Origin: CAJQLB01 sp905479065
GTDB taxonomy: Bacteria > Bacteroidota > Bacteroidia > Flavobacteriales > Flavobacteriaceae
NCBI GenBank assembly: GCA_943846735.1
Contig: OX044364.1
Location: 1,364,001-1,428,000 of the forward strand
Length of the DNA: 64,000 bases
Reading direction: 5' to 3'
Part shown: positions 7,937-16,377 of the stretch, one piece after another
Numbering within the stretch: position 1 is the stretch's first letter
How the letters are laid out: each line of letters begins with the position of its first letter
Notes under the pieces: generated by a model
Seen by the model: the letters and a program-made list of their open reading frames with translations, nothing else
Databases searched by the model: none
What the model was told of the DNA's origin: nothing
Program-made: the position numbers and the translations under genes

Positions 7937-8119
7937 TTATTTTGATTCCTCGAAGGAAACTAAATGTTTAACTTTATTAACCATACCAAGGATGTTTGGC
8001 GTGGCATCATGTTCTACAGTTTGACCAATCTTTTTAAGACCTAAGGCTAATAATGTTAGCTTTTGGTTTTTAGTTCGATTGATTGCACTTTTCTTTTTTG
8101 TTACTTTAATTTTTGCCAT
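7937..8119 (-). CDS. rpmD: 50S ribosomal protein L30
   Basis: L30 is a small ferredoxin-like-fold protein. It is 60 residues from the second of two adjacent ATG codons, giving MAKIKVTKKKSAINRTKNQ, LGLKKIGQTVEHDATP and NILGMVNKVKHLVSFEE. The first ATG (8120-8122) would add one Met; the second matches the family start better. It fits tightly between rpsE and rplO. Confidence 0.95.
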   Translation of the reverse strand: MAKIKVTKKKSAINRTKNQKLTLLALGLKKIGQTVEHDATPNILGMVNKVKHLVSFEESK

Positions 8120-8131
8120 CATATCCTTAAA

Positions 8132-8656
8132 TTATCCGTTAAATACTTTTTCAAGCGATATTCCTCTTTCTTTTGCAATTTTTCGTGCATCTCTTAGTTG
8201 AAGCAAAGCATCAAATGTTGCTTTCACTACATTGTGTGGGTTTGACGAACCTTGCGACTTTGAGAGTACATCATGCACACCAACGGCCTCTAAAACTGTT
8301 CTAACAGCACCACCAGCGATAACCCCGGTACCTGGAGCCGCTGGAATAATATTGACACGTGCTCCTCCATACTTACCTTTTTGTTCATGAGGCAAGGTTC
8401 CCTTTATTAGAGGAATACGAACTAGATTTTTCTTTGCATCTTCCACTGCCTTAGCTATGGCACTTGCGACATCTTTAGATTTTCCTAAACCGTGACCCAC
8501 AACTCCTGCCTCGTCACCAACTACAACTATAGCTGAAAAACCGAAGGCTCTACCACCTTTCGTTACCTTAGTAACTCTTTGAACACCAACTAGACGATCT
8601 TTTAATTCTAATCCACTTGGTTTTACTAACTCTGCACTTTTATATTTTTGATACAT
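8132..8656 (-). CDS. rpsE: 30S ribosomal protein S5
   Basis: S5 contributes to decoding accuracy and mRNA unwinding at the entry channel. It is 174 residues. The double-stranded-RNA-binding-like N-terminal domain (LKDRLVGVQRVTKVTKGGRAF, VVGDEAGVVGHGLGK) is followed by the S5 C-terminal domain (GTGVIAGGAVRTVLEAVGVHD, NPHNVVKATFDAL). It lies 6 nt from rplR. Confidence 0.97.
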   Translation of the reverse strand: MYQKYKSAELVKPSGLELKDRLVGVQRVTKVTKGGRAFGFSAIVVVGDEAGVVGHGLGKSKDVASAIAKAVEDAKKNLVRIPLIKGTLPHEQKGKYGGARVNIIPAAPGTGVIAGGAVRTVLEAVGVHDVLSKSQGSSNPHNVVKATFDALLQLRDARKIAKERGISLEKVFNG

Positions 8657-8662
8657 AATTTC

Positions 8663-9019
8663 TTAGAATTTAAGTCCTGCTTCTCTAGCTCCTTCGGCTA
8701 ATGATTTTATTCGTCCATGATATAAATAACCACCACGATCAAAAGAGATGGTCGTTACTCCAGCTTTCATTGCTTTTTCTGCCACAGACTTCCCTACTAG
8801 GGCAGCTGCCTCAGATTTGTTCGCTTTCGAAGCGACAATATCCTTATCTCGAGAAGATGCAGCACTGATTGTCTTACCAGAAACATCGTCAATAACTTGG
8901 GCGTAAATTTCTTTATTACTTCTAAAAACAGATAATCTTGGTCTGGCTTCTGTACCAGAAACAATCTTACGTATTCTGTTTCTTATTCTCTGTCTTCTAT
9001 CGTTCTTTGTTAATGCCAT
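8663..9019 (-). CDS. rplR: 50S ribosomal protein L18
   Basis: L18 binds 5S rRNA with L5 and L25. It is 118 residues with the basic N-terminus (RRQRIRNRIRKIVSGTEARP) and the core RLSVFRSNKEIYAQVIDD to FDRGGYLYHGRIKSLAEGA. It is 9 nt after rplF. Confidence 0.97.
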   Translation of the reverse strand: MALTKNDRRQRIRNRIRKIVSGTEARPRLSVFRSNKEIYAQVIDDVSGKTISAASSRDKDIVASKANKSEAAALVGKSVAEKAMKAGVTTISFDRGGYLYHGRIKSLAEGAREAGLKF

Positions 9020-9028
9020 AACTACTTA

Positions 9029-9571
9029 TTATGCTGATTTACCTGCTTTTCTACGAATCTGTTCACCTACGAATCTAATTCCTTTTCCTTTGTAAGGTTC
9101 TGGTTTCCTAAAACCTCTGATTTTTGCAGCCACTTGACCTACTAATTGTTTGTCATGTGATGTTAATTTTATTATTGGATTTTTACCTTTTTCTGAAATC
9201 GTCTCAACTTTAACCTCTTGAGCTAGATTTAAGACAATATTATGAGAAAACCCTAAGGCTAAATCTAATTTTTGGCCCTGATTACTTGCTCTGTAACCGA
9301 CACCTACTAATTCTAATTCCTTGGTCCATCCTTTAGACACGCCTTCTATCATATTACGCATCAATGATCTGTATAAACCATGCTTTGCTTTTTGTTCCTT
9401 ACTATCAGAAGAACGCGTGACCATGATGTTTCCATCTTCAGTTTTGATTTCAACTGTATCATAGCTCTGAACTAGCTCACCTAATTTACCCTTTACAGTC
9501 ACAACATTATCTATAATGTCTACTGTTACGCCTTCTGGAATGGCTACTGGATTATTTCCTATTCTTGACAT
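9029..9571 (-). CDS. rplF: 50S ribosomal protein L6
   Basis: L6 lies near the factor-binding centre of the 50S subunit. It is 180 residues with two repeated L6 domains (about 11-82 and 90-170). The signature end PEPYKGKGIRFVGEQIRRKAGKSA covers the second-domain motif. It is 16 nt after rpsH. Confidence 0.97.
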   Translation of the reverse strand: MSRIGNNPVAIPEGVTVDIIDNVVTVKGKLGELVQSYDTVEIKTEDGNIMVTRSSDSKEQKAKHGLYRSLMRNMIEGVSKGWTKELELVGVGYRASNQGQKLDLALGFSHNIVLNLAQEVKVETISEKGKNPIIKLTSHDKQLVGQVAAKIRGFRKPEPYKGKGIRFVGEQIRRKAGKSA

Positions 9572-9587
9572 TTCTTTTCAGCTTTAA

Positions 9588-9986
9588 TTAGTAAACGTAA
9601 CACAAAACTTCTCCACCAACATTCTCTTTTTTAGCCTGTTTACCTGTCATAACACCATGTGAGGTAGATACAATGGCAATACCAAGTCCGTTGAGAATAC
9701 GTGGTAATTCACTAGAACTAGAATATTTACGTAAACCTGGTTTACTTATTCTTTGAATTTTTTTAATTACTGGCTCTTTTGAGTCTTTTGCATATTTCAA
9801 AGCTATCTTTATCGTCCCTTGAACCGAAGAATCATCAAACTTATAACTTAAAATATACCCTTGATCAAAAAGTATTTTAGTAATTTCTTTTTTAAGATTA
9901 GAAGCTGGAATTTCAACCACTCTGTGGTTGGCACGCACTGCATTTCTAATTCTCGTTAAATAATCCGCTATTGGATCTGTATTCAT
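9588..9986 (-). CDS. rpsH: 30S ribosomal protein S8
   Basis: S8 binds the central domain of 16S rRNA and in other bacteria represses the spc operon. It is 132 residues from MNTDPIADYLTRIRNA to the end NVGGEVLCYVY, with the STSHGVMTGKQAK signature. The frame is open to an ATG at 10035-10037, but the 17 extra residues do not match the family, so the ATG at 9984-9986 is used. This leaves a 66-nt gap after rpsN. Confidence 0.96.
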   Translation of the reverse strand: MNTDPIADYLTRIRNAVRANHRVVEIPASNLKKEITKILFDQGYILSYKFDDSSVQGTIKIALKYAKDSKEPVIKKIQRISKPGLRKYSSSSELPRILNGLGIAIVSTSHGVMTGKQAKKENVGGEVLCYVY

Positions 9987-10052
9987 ATTTATTAATTTGC
10001 GGTAATGGTTTTCAACAACTGCTGAACCTTGTACCAATTTATAATTCTTATT

Positions 10053-10322
10053 TTACCAACTTGCTTTTTTGACACCAGGAATCAAACCCTGATTTGCCAT
10101 TTCCCGAAAAGTAACACGTGAAATTCCAAAAGTTCTCATGTAACCTTTGGGCCTTCCTGTTAATTTACATCTGTTGTGCATGCGAATTGGTGACGCATTT
10201 TTTGGCAACTTTTGTAATCCTTCATAATCACCAGCTGCTTTCAAAGCTTTACGCTTTTCAGCAAATTTTGCTACCGTTTTTGCTCTTTTGATTTCACGAG
10301 CTTTCATTGATTCTTTAGCCAT
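10053..10322 (-). CDS. rpsN: 30S ribosomal protein S14 (zinc-free long form)
   Basis: S14 is a 30S head protein. At 89 residues this is the long form lacking the zinc ribbon; a single Cys remains (HNRCKLTGRPKGYMRTFGIS). The ending GLIPGVKKASW is diagnostic. It fits between rplE (3 nt) and rpsH. Confidence 0.97.
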   Translation of the reverse strand: MAKESMKAREIKRAKTVAKFAEKRKALKAAGDYEGLQKLPKNASPIRMHNRCKLTGRPKGYMRTFGISRVTFREMANQGLIPGVKKASW

Positions 10323-10325
10323 AAC

Positions 10326-10877
10326 TTAATTCTTTTGAAAAGGCAACCCTAGTTCAGTTAATAATGATTTCGCTTCTTTATCAGTATCAGCAGATGTTAC
10401 AAATGTAATATCCATACCTGAAATTTTATTCACTTTGTCGATGTTGATTTCAGGGAAAATAATTTGCTCTGTTACCCCTAGGTTGTAATTACCTCTCCCA
10501 TCAAATCCTGTCGCTTTAATTCCGCTAAAGTCACGTACTCGAGGTAACGCAGAGGTCACTAAACGATCTAAAAACTCATACATTCTTTCTCCACGCAAAG
10601 TGACTTTAGCCCCAATAGGCATCCCTTTACGTAATTTAAAAGATGCAACATCCTTTTTTGATATTGTTGCAACAGCTTTTTGACCAGATATTTTAGTCAT
10701 CTCTTCTATCGCATAGTCTATTAATTTTTTATCCGCTACTGCAGCACCAACACCTTGCGATATTACTATTTTTTTCAGCTTAGGTACTTGCATGATATTG
10801 CCGTATCCAAACTCTTCTGTAAGAGAAGAAACAACCTTGTCTTTATACTCTTGTTTTAATCTTGGAATGTAAGTCAT
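10326..10877 (-). CDS. rplE: 50S ribosomal protein L5
   Basis: L5 binds 5S rRNA and contacts P-site tRNA. It is 183 residues: YGNIMQVPKLKKIVISQGVG at the front, RKGMPIGAKVTLRGERMYEFL in the middle, and RDFSGIKATGFDGRGNYNLG toward the end. It is 2 nt downstream of rplX. Confidence 0.97.
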   Translation of the reverse strand: MTYIPRLKQEYKDKVVSSLTEEFGYGNIMQVPKLKKIVISQGVGAAVADKKLIDYAIEEMTKISGQKAVATISKKDVASFKLRKGMPIGAKVTLRGERMYEFLDRLVTSALPRVRDFSGIKATGFDGRGNYNLGVTEQIIFPEINIDKVNKISGMDITFVTSADTDKEAKSLLTELGLPFQKN

Positions 10878-10879
10878 AA

Positions 10880-11191
10880 CTATATTACTTCGTTAGATTT
10901 TTTTGCAAATCTTACTTTATTATCTCCATCCATTCTATATCCAACTCTTGTTGTTTCTCCTTTCGAATTCAACAACGATAAATTTGATATTTGAATAGAC
11001 GCTTCTTTTTCTACTATTCCTCCTTGAGGACTTTGAGCACTAGGCTTCATATGCTTTTTCACCATATTAACACCTTCAACGATGGCCTTGTTTTTATCTC
11101 TGAATACAGTCAATACTTTACCTTCGCTACCTTTGTGGTCTCCTGCAATTATTCTAACTGTATCTCCTGATTTAATCTTAAGCTTTCCCAT
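10880..11191 (-). CDS. rplX: 50S ribosomal protein L24
   Basis: L24 initiates 50S assembly. It is 103 residues with an N-terminal KOW motif (GDTVRIIAGDHKGSEGKVL) and the NMVKKHMKPS and GGIVEKEASI motifs. It is 17 nt after rplN. Confidence 0.97.
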   Translation of the reverse strand: MGKLKIKSGDTVRIIAGDHKGSEGKVLTVFRDKNKAIVEGVNMVKKHMKPSAQSPQGGIVEKEASIQISNLSLLNSKGETTRVGYRMDGDNKVRFAKKSNEVI

Positions 11192-11208
11192 TTTAATATA
11201 TCTGTGTA

Positions 11209-11577
11209 TTAAAGCACTTCAGGTGCTAATGATACAATCTTCATAAATTGTTTATCACGTAATTCTCGTGCAACTGGACCAAAAACACGAGTTCCTCGCA
11301 TTTCTCCGGTTGGATTTAATAAGACACACGCATTGTCATCGAATCTAATATATGATCCATCTGGACGCCTTACTTCTTTCACAGTACGAACTACTACAGC
11401 TGTAGAAACAGCTCCTTTCTTAATACTCCCATTAGGCGTCGCATCCTTTACAGATACCACAATCTTATCTCCAACAGAGGCGTAACGTCTTTTTGTACCA
11501 CCTAAAACACGAATGGTCAAAACTTCCTTTGCTCCAGTGTTGTCAGCCACCTTTAATCTTGATTCTTGTTGTACCAT
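11209..11577 (-). CDS. rplN: 50S ribosomal protein L14
   Basis: L14 is a universally conserved beta-barrel protein at the subunit interface. It is 122 residues: MVQQESRLKVADNTGAKEV, then the RVFGPVARELRDKQFMKIVS signature before the end LAPEVL. It is 2 nt after rpsQ. Confidence 0.98.
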   Translation of the reverse strand: MVQQESRLKVADNTGAKEVLTIRVLGGTKRRYASVGDKIVVSVKDATPNGSIKKGAVSTAVVVRTVKEVRRPDGSYIRFDDNACVLLNPTGEMRGTRVFGPVARELRDKQFMKIVSLAPEVL

Positions 11578-11579
11578 AA

Positions 11580-11837
11580 CTATTTAGCTCTTTCTATGAT
11601 TTCTACTAGTCTCCAACATTTTGATTTACTCAAGGGCCTTGTTTCCATGATCCTTACAGTATCACCTTCGTTGCAGTCATTTGTTTCGTCGTGTGCCACG
11701 TACTTTTTTGTTTTTAACACGAACTTTCCATACATAGGATGTTTCACTTTTTTAACTTCTGCAACAACAATTGATTTCATCATTTTGTTGCTAGTTACTA
11801 CTCCTATACGTTCTTTTCTTAAGTTTCTTTTTTCCAT
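11580..11837 (-). CDS. rpsQ: 30S ribosomal protein S17
   Basis: S17 is an early-binding OB-fold protein of the 30S subunit. It is 85 residues: RKERIGVVTSNKMMKSIVV, HPMYGKFVLKTKKYVAHDE, and GDTVRIMETRPLSKSKCWRL. It is 17 nt after rpmC. Confidence 0.97.
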   Translation of the reverse strand: MEKRNLRKERIGVVTSNKMMKSIVVAEVKKVKHPMYGKFVLKTKKYVAHDETNDCNEGDTVRIMETRPLSKSKCWRLVEIIERAK

Positions 11838-11854
11838 CTTTCAGCGGAATACAA

Positions 11855-12046
11855 TTATTGTACTTCTCTTTTAGTTAATTCTGTTCCAATTCTAGCTACA
11901 GTACGTCTTATTGCACGCAACTGTATTGGATTTTCAAGAGGAGATATTGCATGAGCCATTTTAAGCTCTGAATAACTCTTTTTAGTCTCACCAAGTTTCT
12001 CCTGTAACTCAGCTGTCGATAGTTCTTTAATTTCTGATTGTTTCAT
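11855..12046 (-). CDS. rpmC: 50S ribosomal protein L29
   Basis: L29 lies at the peptide exit tunnel rim and helps dock SRP and trigger factor. It is 63 residues, an all-helical hairpin: MKQSEIKELSTAELQEKLGE and PLENPIQLRAIRRTVARIGTE. It is 12 nt after rplP. Confidence 0.96.
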   Translation of the reverse strand: MKQSEIKELSTAELQEKLGETKKSYSELKMAHAISPLENPIQLRAIRRTVARIGTELTKREVQ

Positions 12047-12058
12047 AATATCAATGAA

Positions 12059-12478
12059 TTAAGCTTCGAAGTCTCTAGCTATGATAAACTTAGTTTTAAC
12101 TGGAAGTTTTTGTGCTGCCAAACGCAAGGCCTCTTTAGCCACATCATGCGGAACACCACCCACTTCAAATAACATTCTCCCAGGCTTTACAACAGCTGCC
12201 CAATATTCAACGGCACCCTTACCTTTACCCATACGTACTTCAAGAGGCTTTTTAGTGATGGGCTTGTCTGGGAAAATTTTAATCCAAAGTTGCCCCTCTC
12301 TTTTCATGTAACGTGTAGCGGCAATACGTGCAGCTTCAATTTGACGAGAAGTTATAAAACTTGAGTCAAGAGATTTTATACCAAACATTCCACTTGAAAG
12401 TTGATGCCCTCTTCCAGCATTACCTTTCATGCGACCTTTTTGTTGCTTACGGAATTTTGTTCTTTTAGGTTGTAACAT
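12059..12478 (-). CDS. rplP: 50S ribosomal protein L16
   Basis: L16 organises the A-site tRNA region of the 50S subunit. It is 139 residues: MLQPKRTKFRKQQKGRMKG at the start, ITSRQIEAARIAATRYMKR, and the signature MGKGKGAVEYWAAVVKPG. It is 20 nt after rpsC. Confidence 0.98.
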   Translation of the reverse strand: MLQPKRTKFRKQQKGRMKGNAGRGHQLSSGMFGIKSLDSSFITSRQIEAARIAATRYMKREGQLWIKIFPDKPITKKPLEVRMGKGKGAVEYWAAVVKPGRMLFEVGGVPHDVAKEALRLAAQKLPVKTKFIIARDFEA

Positions 12479-12498
12479 TTTTTCTTCTATTTAAAAGA

Positions 12499-13218
12499 TT
12501 ACTTTCTTCGACGCGATTTGTTATCTCTATTTCCACCACGTCCACCTTTTCCTTTTTGTTTAGATAGACCAACTAATGGAGAAAGCTCTCTTTTGCCATA
12601 AACTTCGCCTTTCATGATCCATACTTTAATACCTAATCTTCCATAGGTAGTGTGTGCCTCTACTAGGGCATAATCAATGTCTGCTCTAAATGTTGATAAA
12701 GGAATTCTTCCATCTTTGTAATGTTCACTACGCGCCATTTCAGCACCATTTAAACGACCACTAATTTGGATTTTTATTCCTTCACAATTCATACGCATCG
12801 TAGCTTGAATTGCCATTTTAATTGCACGTTTGTAAGAGATACGATTTTCAATTTGACGTGCAACACTTGAGGCTACTAAGAAAGCATCTAGTTCTGGACG
12901 CTTAATTTCAAAAATATTTAATTGAACCTCTTTACCTGTAATCTTTTTGAGCTCTTCTTTCAACTTGTCTACCTCTTGACCTCCCTTACCAATGATGATC
13001 CCTGGGCGGGCTGTGGTGATAGTAACGGTTACAAGTTTCAGTGTTCTCTCGATAATTACTCTCGATACACTAGCTTTAGATAAACGAGCGTGAATATACT
13101 TTCGGATTTTGTCATCCTCAGCAAGCTTATCACCATAATCATTTCCTCCATACCAATTTGATTCCCATCCTCTGATAATTCCTAAACGATTCCCTATCGG
13201 ATTTGTTTTTTGTCCCAT
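12499..13218 (-). CDS. rpsC: 30S ribosomal protein S3
   Basis: S3 forms the mRNA entry channel. It is 239 residues: MGQKTNPIGNRLGIIRGWES at the start, a KH domain around residues 40-110 (ITTARPGIIIGKGGQEVDKL), and the S3 C-terminal domain (HYKDGRIPLSTFRADIDYA, GRLGIKVWIMKGE). The tail is Gly/Arg/Lys rich. It is 9 nt after rplV. Confidence 0.98.
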   Translation of the reverse strand: MGQKTNPIGNRLGIIRGWESNWYGGNDYGDKLAEDDKIRKYIHARLSKASVSRVIIERTLKLVTVTITTARPGIIIGKGGQEVDKLKEELKKITGKEVQLNIFEIKRPELDAFLVASSVARQIENRISYKRAIKMAIQATMRMNCEGIKIQISGRLNGAEMARSEHYKDGRIPLSTFRADIDYALVEAHTTYGRLGIKVWIMKGEVYGKRELSPLVGLSKQKGKGGRGGNRDNKSRRRK

Positions 13219-13227
13219 ATTTCTATC

Positions 13228-13635
13228 TTAACTTTGTGTGTTGTTGTTTGATCCAAGAACTAATGTCACGTGATTAGATCTTTTTCTTATCCTGTGTGCA
13301 CGACCTTGAGGAGCAGGACGTAATCTCTTCAACATTGATCCTCCATCAACTCTAATCTCTTTTACAAATAACTCAGCAGCTTCAACATCAGCATCCTCAT
13401 TTTTTGCTTGCCAATTGGCTACTGCAGATAAAAGTAGCTTTTCTAACCTTCGAGATGCTTCTTTAGAACTAAATCTAAGAATATTTAGTGCTCTTTCTAC
13501 CTTTTCACCTCTTACTAAATCGGCTACTAAACGCATTTTTCTTGGTGACGTAGGACAGTTATTAAGTTTTGCAAAAGCTAATTGCTTTTTACCCTCCTTA
13601 ATAGCGTCTGCCATTTGTTTTTTACGACTTCCCAT
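13228..13635 (-). CDS. rplV: 50S ribosomal protein L22
   Basis: L22 lines the peptide exit tunnel with its long beta hairpin. It is 135 residues. The core begins FAKLNNCPTSPRKMRLVADL after an N-terminal extension of about 18 basic residues. The hairpin region GGSMLKRLRPAPQGRAHRIR is intact, with no deletion of the kind linked to macrolide resistance. It is 5 nt after rpsS. Confidence 0.97.
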   Translation of the reverse strand: MGSRKKQMADAIKEGKKQLAFAKLNNCPTSPRKMRLVADLVRGEKVERALNILRFSSKEASRRLEKLLLSAVANWQAKNEDADVEAAELFVKEIRVDGGSMLKRLRPAPQGRAHRIRKRSNHVTLVLGSNNNTQS

Positions 13636-13640
13636 TGCTC

Positions 13641-13919
13641 TTATTTTTTACCTTTATTTTTTGCACCTGCGTGACCTCTAAAAGATCTGGTTGGTGAAAA
13701 TTCTCCTAGTTTATGACCTACCATATTCTCAGTAACATATACTGGAACAAATTGACGCCCGTTGTGAACAGCAATTGTTTGACCAACAAAGTCAGGTGTA
13801 ATCATGCTTGCTCGAGACCAAGTTTTGATTACTGTTTTCTTGTTAGACTCAACATTTGCAGCCACCTTTTTTTCAAGTTTATAATGAACGTAAGGTCCTT
13901 TTTTTAATGATCTTGCCAT
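13641..13919 (-). CDS. rpsS: 30S ribosomal protein S19
   Basis: S19 lies in the 30S head with S13. It is 92 residues: MARSLKKGPYVHYKLEKKV, the core WSRASMITPDFVGQTIAVHN, and MVGHKLGEFSPTRSFRGHAG. It is 6 nt after rplB. Confidence 0.98.
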   Translation of the reverse strand: MARSLKKGPYVHYKLEKKVAANVESNKKTVIKTWSRASMITPDFVGQTIAVHNGRQFVPVYVTENMVGHKLGEFSPTRSFRGHAGAKNKGKK

Positions 13920-13925
13920 GGTATT

Positions 13926-14753
13926 TTATTTCTTTCTACGTTCTACAATATATTTATTACTAGCTTTAGTCTTAGAACGTGTTCTATAACCTTTCGCTGG
14001 AATTCCATTTCTTGATCTTGGGTGACCTCCTGAAGATTTCCCTTCACCACCTCCCATAGGATGATCAACTGGATTCATGACTACTGGTCTTGTTCTTGGA
14101 CGTCTACCCAACCATCTGCTTCGACCAGCTTTACCTGAAACTAACAACTGATGATCAGAATTTGAAATTACTCCAATAGTTGCCATACAATTGACAAGTA
14201 CTAGTCTTGTTTCTCCTGAGGGTAACTTCACTGTTGCAAATTTCCCGTCTCTCGCCATTAGTTGAGCAAATGCACCTGCACTTCTCGCCATAACAGCACC
14301 TTGACCAGGACGCAACTCTATGCATGAGATGATGGTTCCTAACGGAATTTCACTTAACGGCATCGCATTACCTATTTCTGGTGCAACACCTGAATTTCCT
14401 GAAACAACATTTTGCCCTACACGAAGCCCGTTTTGAGCAATAATGTAAGCCTTTTCACCATCTTGATAATTAACTAACGCTATGAAGGCTGTTCTATTTG
14501 GATCATATTCAATTGACATAACTTCTGCTGGAACACCAGTTTTGTTACGTTTAAAATCTATGATACGATACCTTTTTTTATGACCTCCACCTTTGTAGCG
14601 CATGGTCATTTTTCCTTGACTGTTTCTTCCACCTGAACGTTTTTTCGGAGCTAATAAACTCTTCTCCGGCTTATCAGTAGTGATGGCGTCAAACCCATTT
14701 ACTACTCTAAATCGCTGTCCTGGTGTGATTGGTTTTAATTTTCTAACTGACAT
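13926..14753 (-). CDS. rplB: 50S ribosomal protein L2
   Basis: L2 is required for subunit joining and supports the peptidyl-transferase centre. It is 275 residues with the OB and SH3-like domains. Signatures include GGGHKKRYRIIDFKRNKTGV and the C-terminal MNPVDHPMGGGEGKSSGGHP, which holds the essential His. It is 11 nt after rplW. Confidence 0.98.
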   Translation of the reverse strand: MSVRKLKPITPGQRFRVVNGFDAITTDKPEKSLLAPKKRSGGRNSQGKMTMRYKGGGHKKRYRIIDFKRNKTGVPAEVMSIEYDPNRTAFIALVNYQDGEKAYIIAQNGLRVGQNVVSGNSGVAPEIGNAMPLSEIPLGTIISCIELRPGQGAVMARSAGAFAQLMARDGKFATVKLPSGETRLVLVNCMATIGVISNSDHQLLVSGKAGRSRWLGRRPRTRPVVMNPVDHPMGGGEGKSSGGHPRSRNGIPAKGYRTRSKTKASNKYIVERRKK

Positions 14754-14764
14754 TTTTTCTTTAA

Positions 14765-15055
14765 TTACATGTTAGCGTATAAATCAATTGTTTCACCATC
14801 CGCCAGTTGTACAATTGCCTTTTTAACGGCATTTGTTTTACCATGTTGAATACCAGTTTTTGTAAACTTGGTTTTTCTGTCTGGACGGACATTTATCGTA
14901 CGAACTTTTTCCACAGAAACGCCATAAGCAGCTTCAACTGCTTTTTTGATTTCTACCTTGTTCGCCTTAGTATTCACCTGAAAGCTGAAACAGTTCAAAA
15001 GCTCGCTCGCATTTGTTGCTTTTTCAGTGATTATTGGTTTAATTAAGATACTCAT
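14765..15055 (-). CDS. rplW: 50S ribosomal protein L23
   Basis: L23 is the tunnel-exit docking site for SRP and trigger factor. It is 96 residues: SILIKPIITEKATNASELLN, the motif FQVNTKANKVEIKKAVEAAY, and VEKVRTINVRPDRK. It is 7 nt after rplD. Confidence 0.97.
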   Translation of the reverse strand: MSILIKPIITEKATNASELLNCFSFQVNTKANKVEIKKAVEAAYGVSVEKVRTINVRPDRKTKFTKTGIQHGKTNAVKKAIVQLADGETIDLYANM

Positions 15056-15062
15056 GGTTTCC

Positions 15063-15692
15063 TTATTTACTTAAATTCGATTCAATTCCTTCTAAAGAAC
15101 TCTCTAGAAGTATTACTTGATTTGCATTTAAAATTTTGTAAGTGCTTAATTCTGAGCTAGTTATAACATCAGACCCTTTTAAATTGCGCGATGACAAATA
15201 TACATTATTATTTGAAGCACCCAACACAAACAAAGATTTTTTGCCCTGTAGTCCAAGAGCGTTTAAAAGCGCTGTGAAATTTTGAGTCTTTGGTGTTTCA
15301 AAATTAAAATCTTCAAGAACGGTGATTGCTTTTTCATTTGCCTTTTTTGTTAAGGCAGATTTACGAGCAAGTCGTTTCACATTTTTATTTAATTTGAAAC
15401 CATAGTTTCGAGGTCGTGGACCGAACATACGCCCTCCACCTTTAAAGACACCAGATTTAATACTTCCCGCTCGCGCAGTTCCCGTACCTTTTTGCTTCTT
15501 AATTTTTCTTGTACTCCCTGTAATCTCAGCTCTTTCTTTAGCCTTGTGCGTTCCCTGACGTTGATTTGCCAGATATTGCTTCACATCTAAATAAACTGCG
15601 TGATTATTTGGGTCTATAGCGAATACATCCTTCGAAAGCTCTGCTTTCCTTCCTGTATCCTTTCCGTTGATATCTAAAACTGCTACTTTCAT
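15063..15692 (-). CDS. rplD: 50S ribosomal protein L4
   Basis: L4 lies in the exit tunnel and in many bacteria also regulates its own operon. It is 209 residues from MKVAVLDINGKDTGRKAE, with the tunnel-loop sequence KGTGTARAGSIKSGVFKGGG. The frame is open upstream to 15737, but the ATG at 15690-15692 is right by homology. It overlaps the rplC stop codon by one base (TAATG), which suggests translational coupling. It lies downstream of the candidate attenuator at 16343-16377. Confidence 0.97.
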   Translation of the reverse strand: MKVAVLDINGKDTGRKAELSKDVFAIDPNNHAVYLDVKQYLANQRQGTHKAKERAEITGSTRKIKKQKGTGTARAGSIKSGVFKGGGRMFGPRPRNYGFKLNKNVKRLARKSALTKKANEKAITVLEDFNFETPKTQNFTALLNALGLQGKKSLFVLGASNNNVYLSSRNLKGSDVITSSELSTYKILNANQVILLESSLEGIESNLSK

Positions 15693-16309
15693 TACTTCTG
15701 AATTGTTACATAAGCGTTTTTGTGACCTGGAATACATCCCTTGACCACAAGCAAGTTCTTTTCAGCAACTACTTTTAAAACTCTTAGATTTTGAACTTTT
15801 ACTGTTTCACCACCCATTCTACCAGCCATTCTCATTCCTTTAAATACTCTCGCAGGATAAGATGCCGCACCAATTGATCCAGGCGCTCTAAGGCGATTGT
15901 GCTGACCATGTGTTGCTTGACCTACACCAGCAAATCCATGGCGTTTTACAACACCTTGAAACCCTTTACCTTTTGAAGTCGCAGCAATATCAACGAATTC
16001 TCCTTCTTTAAAATGTTCTACCGTTATGGTATCACCTAAATTGTACTCCTCATCAAAACTTTTAAATTCCGCGACTTTTCTTTTAACAGAAGTACCTGCT
16101 TTCTTAGCATGACCGATCTCAGCTTTTGTAGCATTTTTTTCTGTCTTGTCATCGAAACCAAGTTGTAGGGCTTTATAACCATCAACTTCTTCAGTTCTGA
16201 CTTGGGTAACAACGCATGGCCCAGCTTTGATTACTGTACACGGCATGTTTTTACCGTTTTCATCAAAAATGCTGGTCATTCCGATTTTTTTTCCTATTAA
16301 CCCAGACAT
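15692..16309 (-). CDS. rplC: 50S ribosomal protein L3
   Basis: L3 is an early 50S assembly protein reaching toward the peptidyl-transferase centre. It is 205 residues: MSGLIGKKIGMTSIFDENGK, then KGFQGVVKRHGFAGVGQATH and SYPARVFKGMRMAGRMGGET. It is the first gene after the 122-nt rpsJ-rplC spacer, so its expression should depend on read-through of the hairpin there or on a promoter I do not recognise. Confidence 0.98.
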   Translation of the reverse strand: MSGLIGKKIGMTSIFDENGKNMPCTVIKAGPCVVTQVRTEEVDGYKALQLGFDDKTEKNATKAEIGHAKKAGTSVKRKVAEFKSFDEEYNLGDTITVEHFKEGEFVDIAATSKGKGFQGVVKRHGFAGVGQATHGQHNRLRAPGSIGAASYPARVFKGMRMAGRMGGETVKVQNLRVLKVVAEKNLLVVKGCIPGHKNAYVTIQK

Positions 16310-16342
16310 ATTATTTATTGTTTATTAATTATTTACTTATTT

Positions 16343-16377
16343 AAAAAAACACAGGGTCAAAATACGTTTCAACCCTG
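16343..16377 (-). terminator. Intrinsic terminator or attenuator between rpsJ and rplC
   Basis: On the minus strand, 16377-16352 folds into an 11-bp stem (CAGGGU-UGAAA with UUUUG-ACCCUG, two G.U pairs) closed by a CGUA tetraloop. It is followed after two bases by seven T (16349-16343). This is a proper Rho-independent terminator shape, but it lies inside an operon where read-through is essential. It is therefore more likely a conditional attenuator or a partial terminator. It stands 33 nt before the rplC ATG. Confidence 0.78.

Noticed and set aside
9987..10037. N-terminal extension of rpsH
   Set aside because: S8 homology begins at MNTDPIADYL; the upstream 17 residues do not fit the family.
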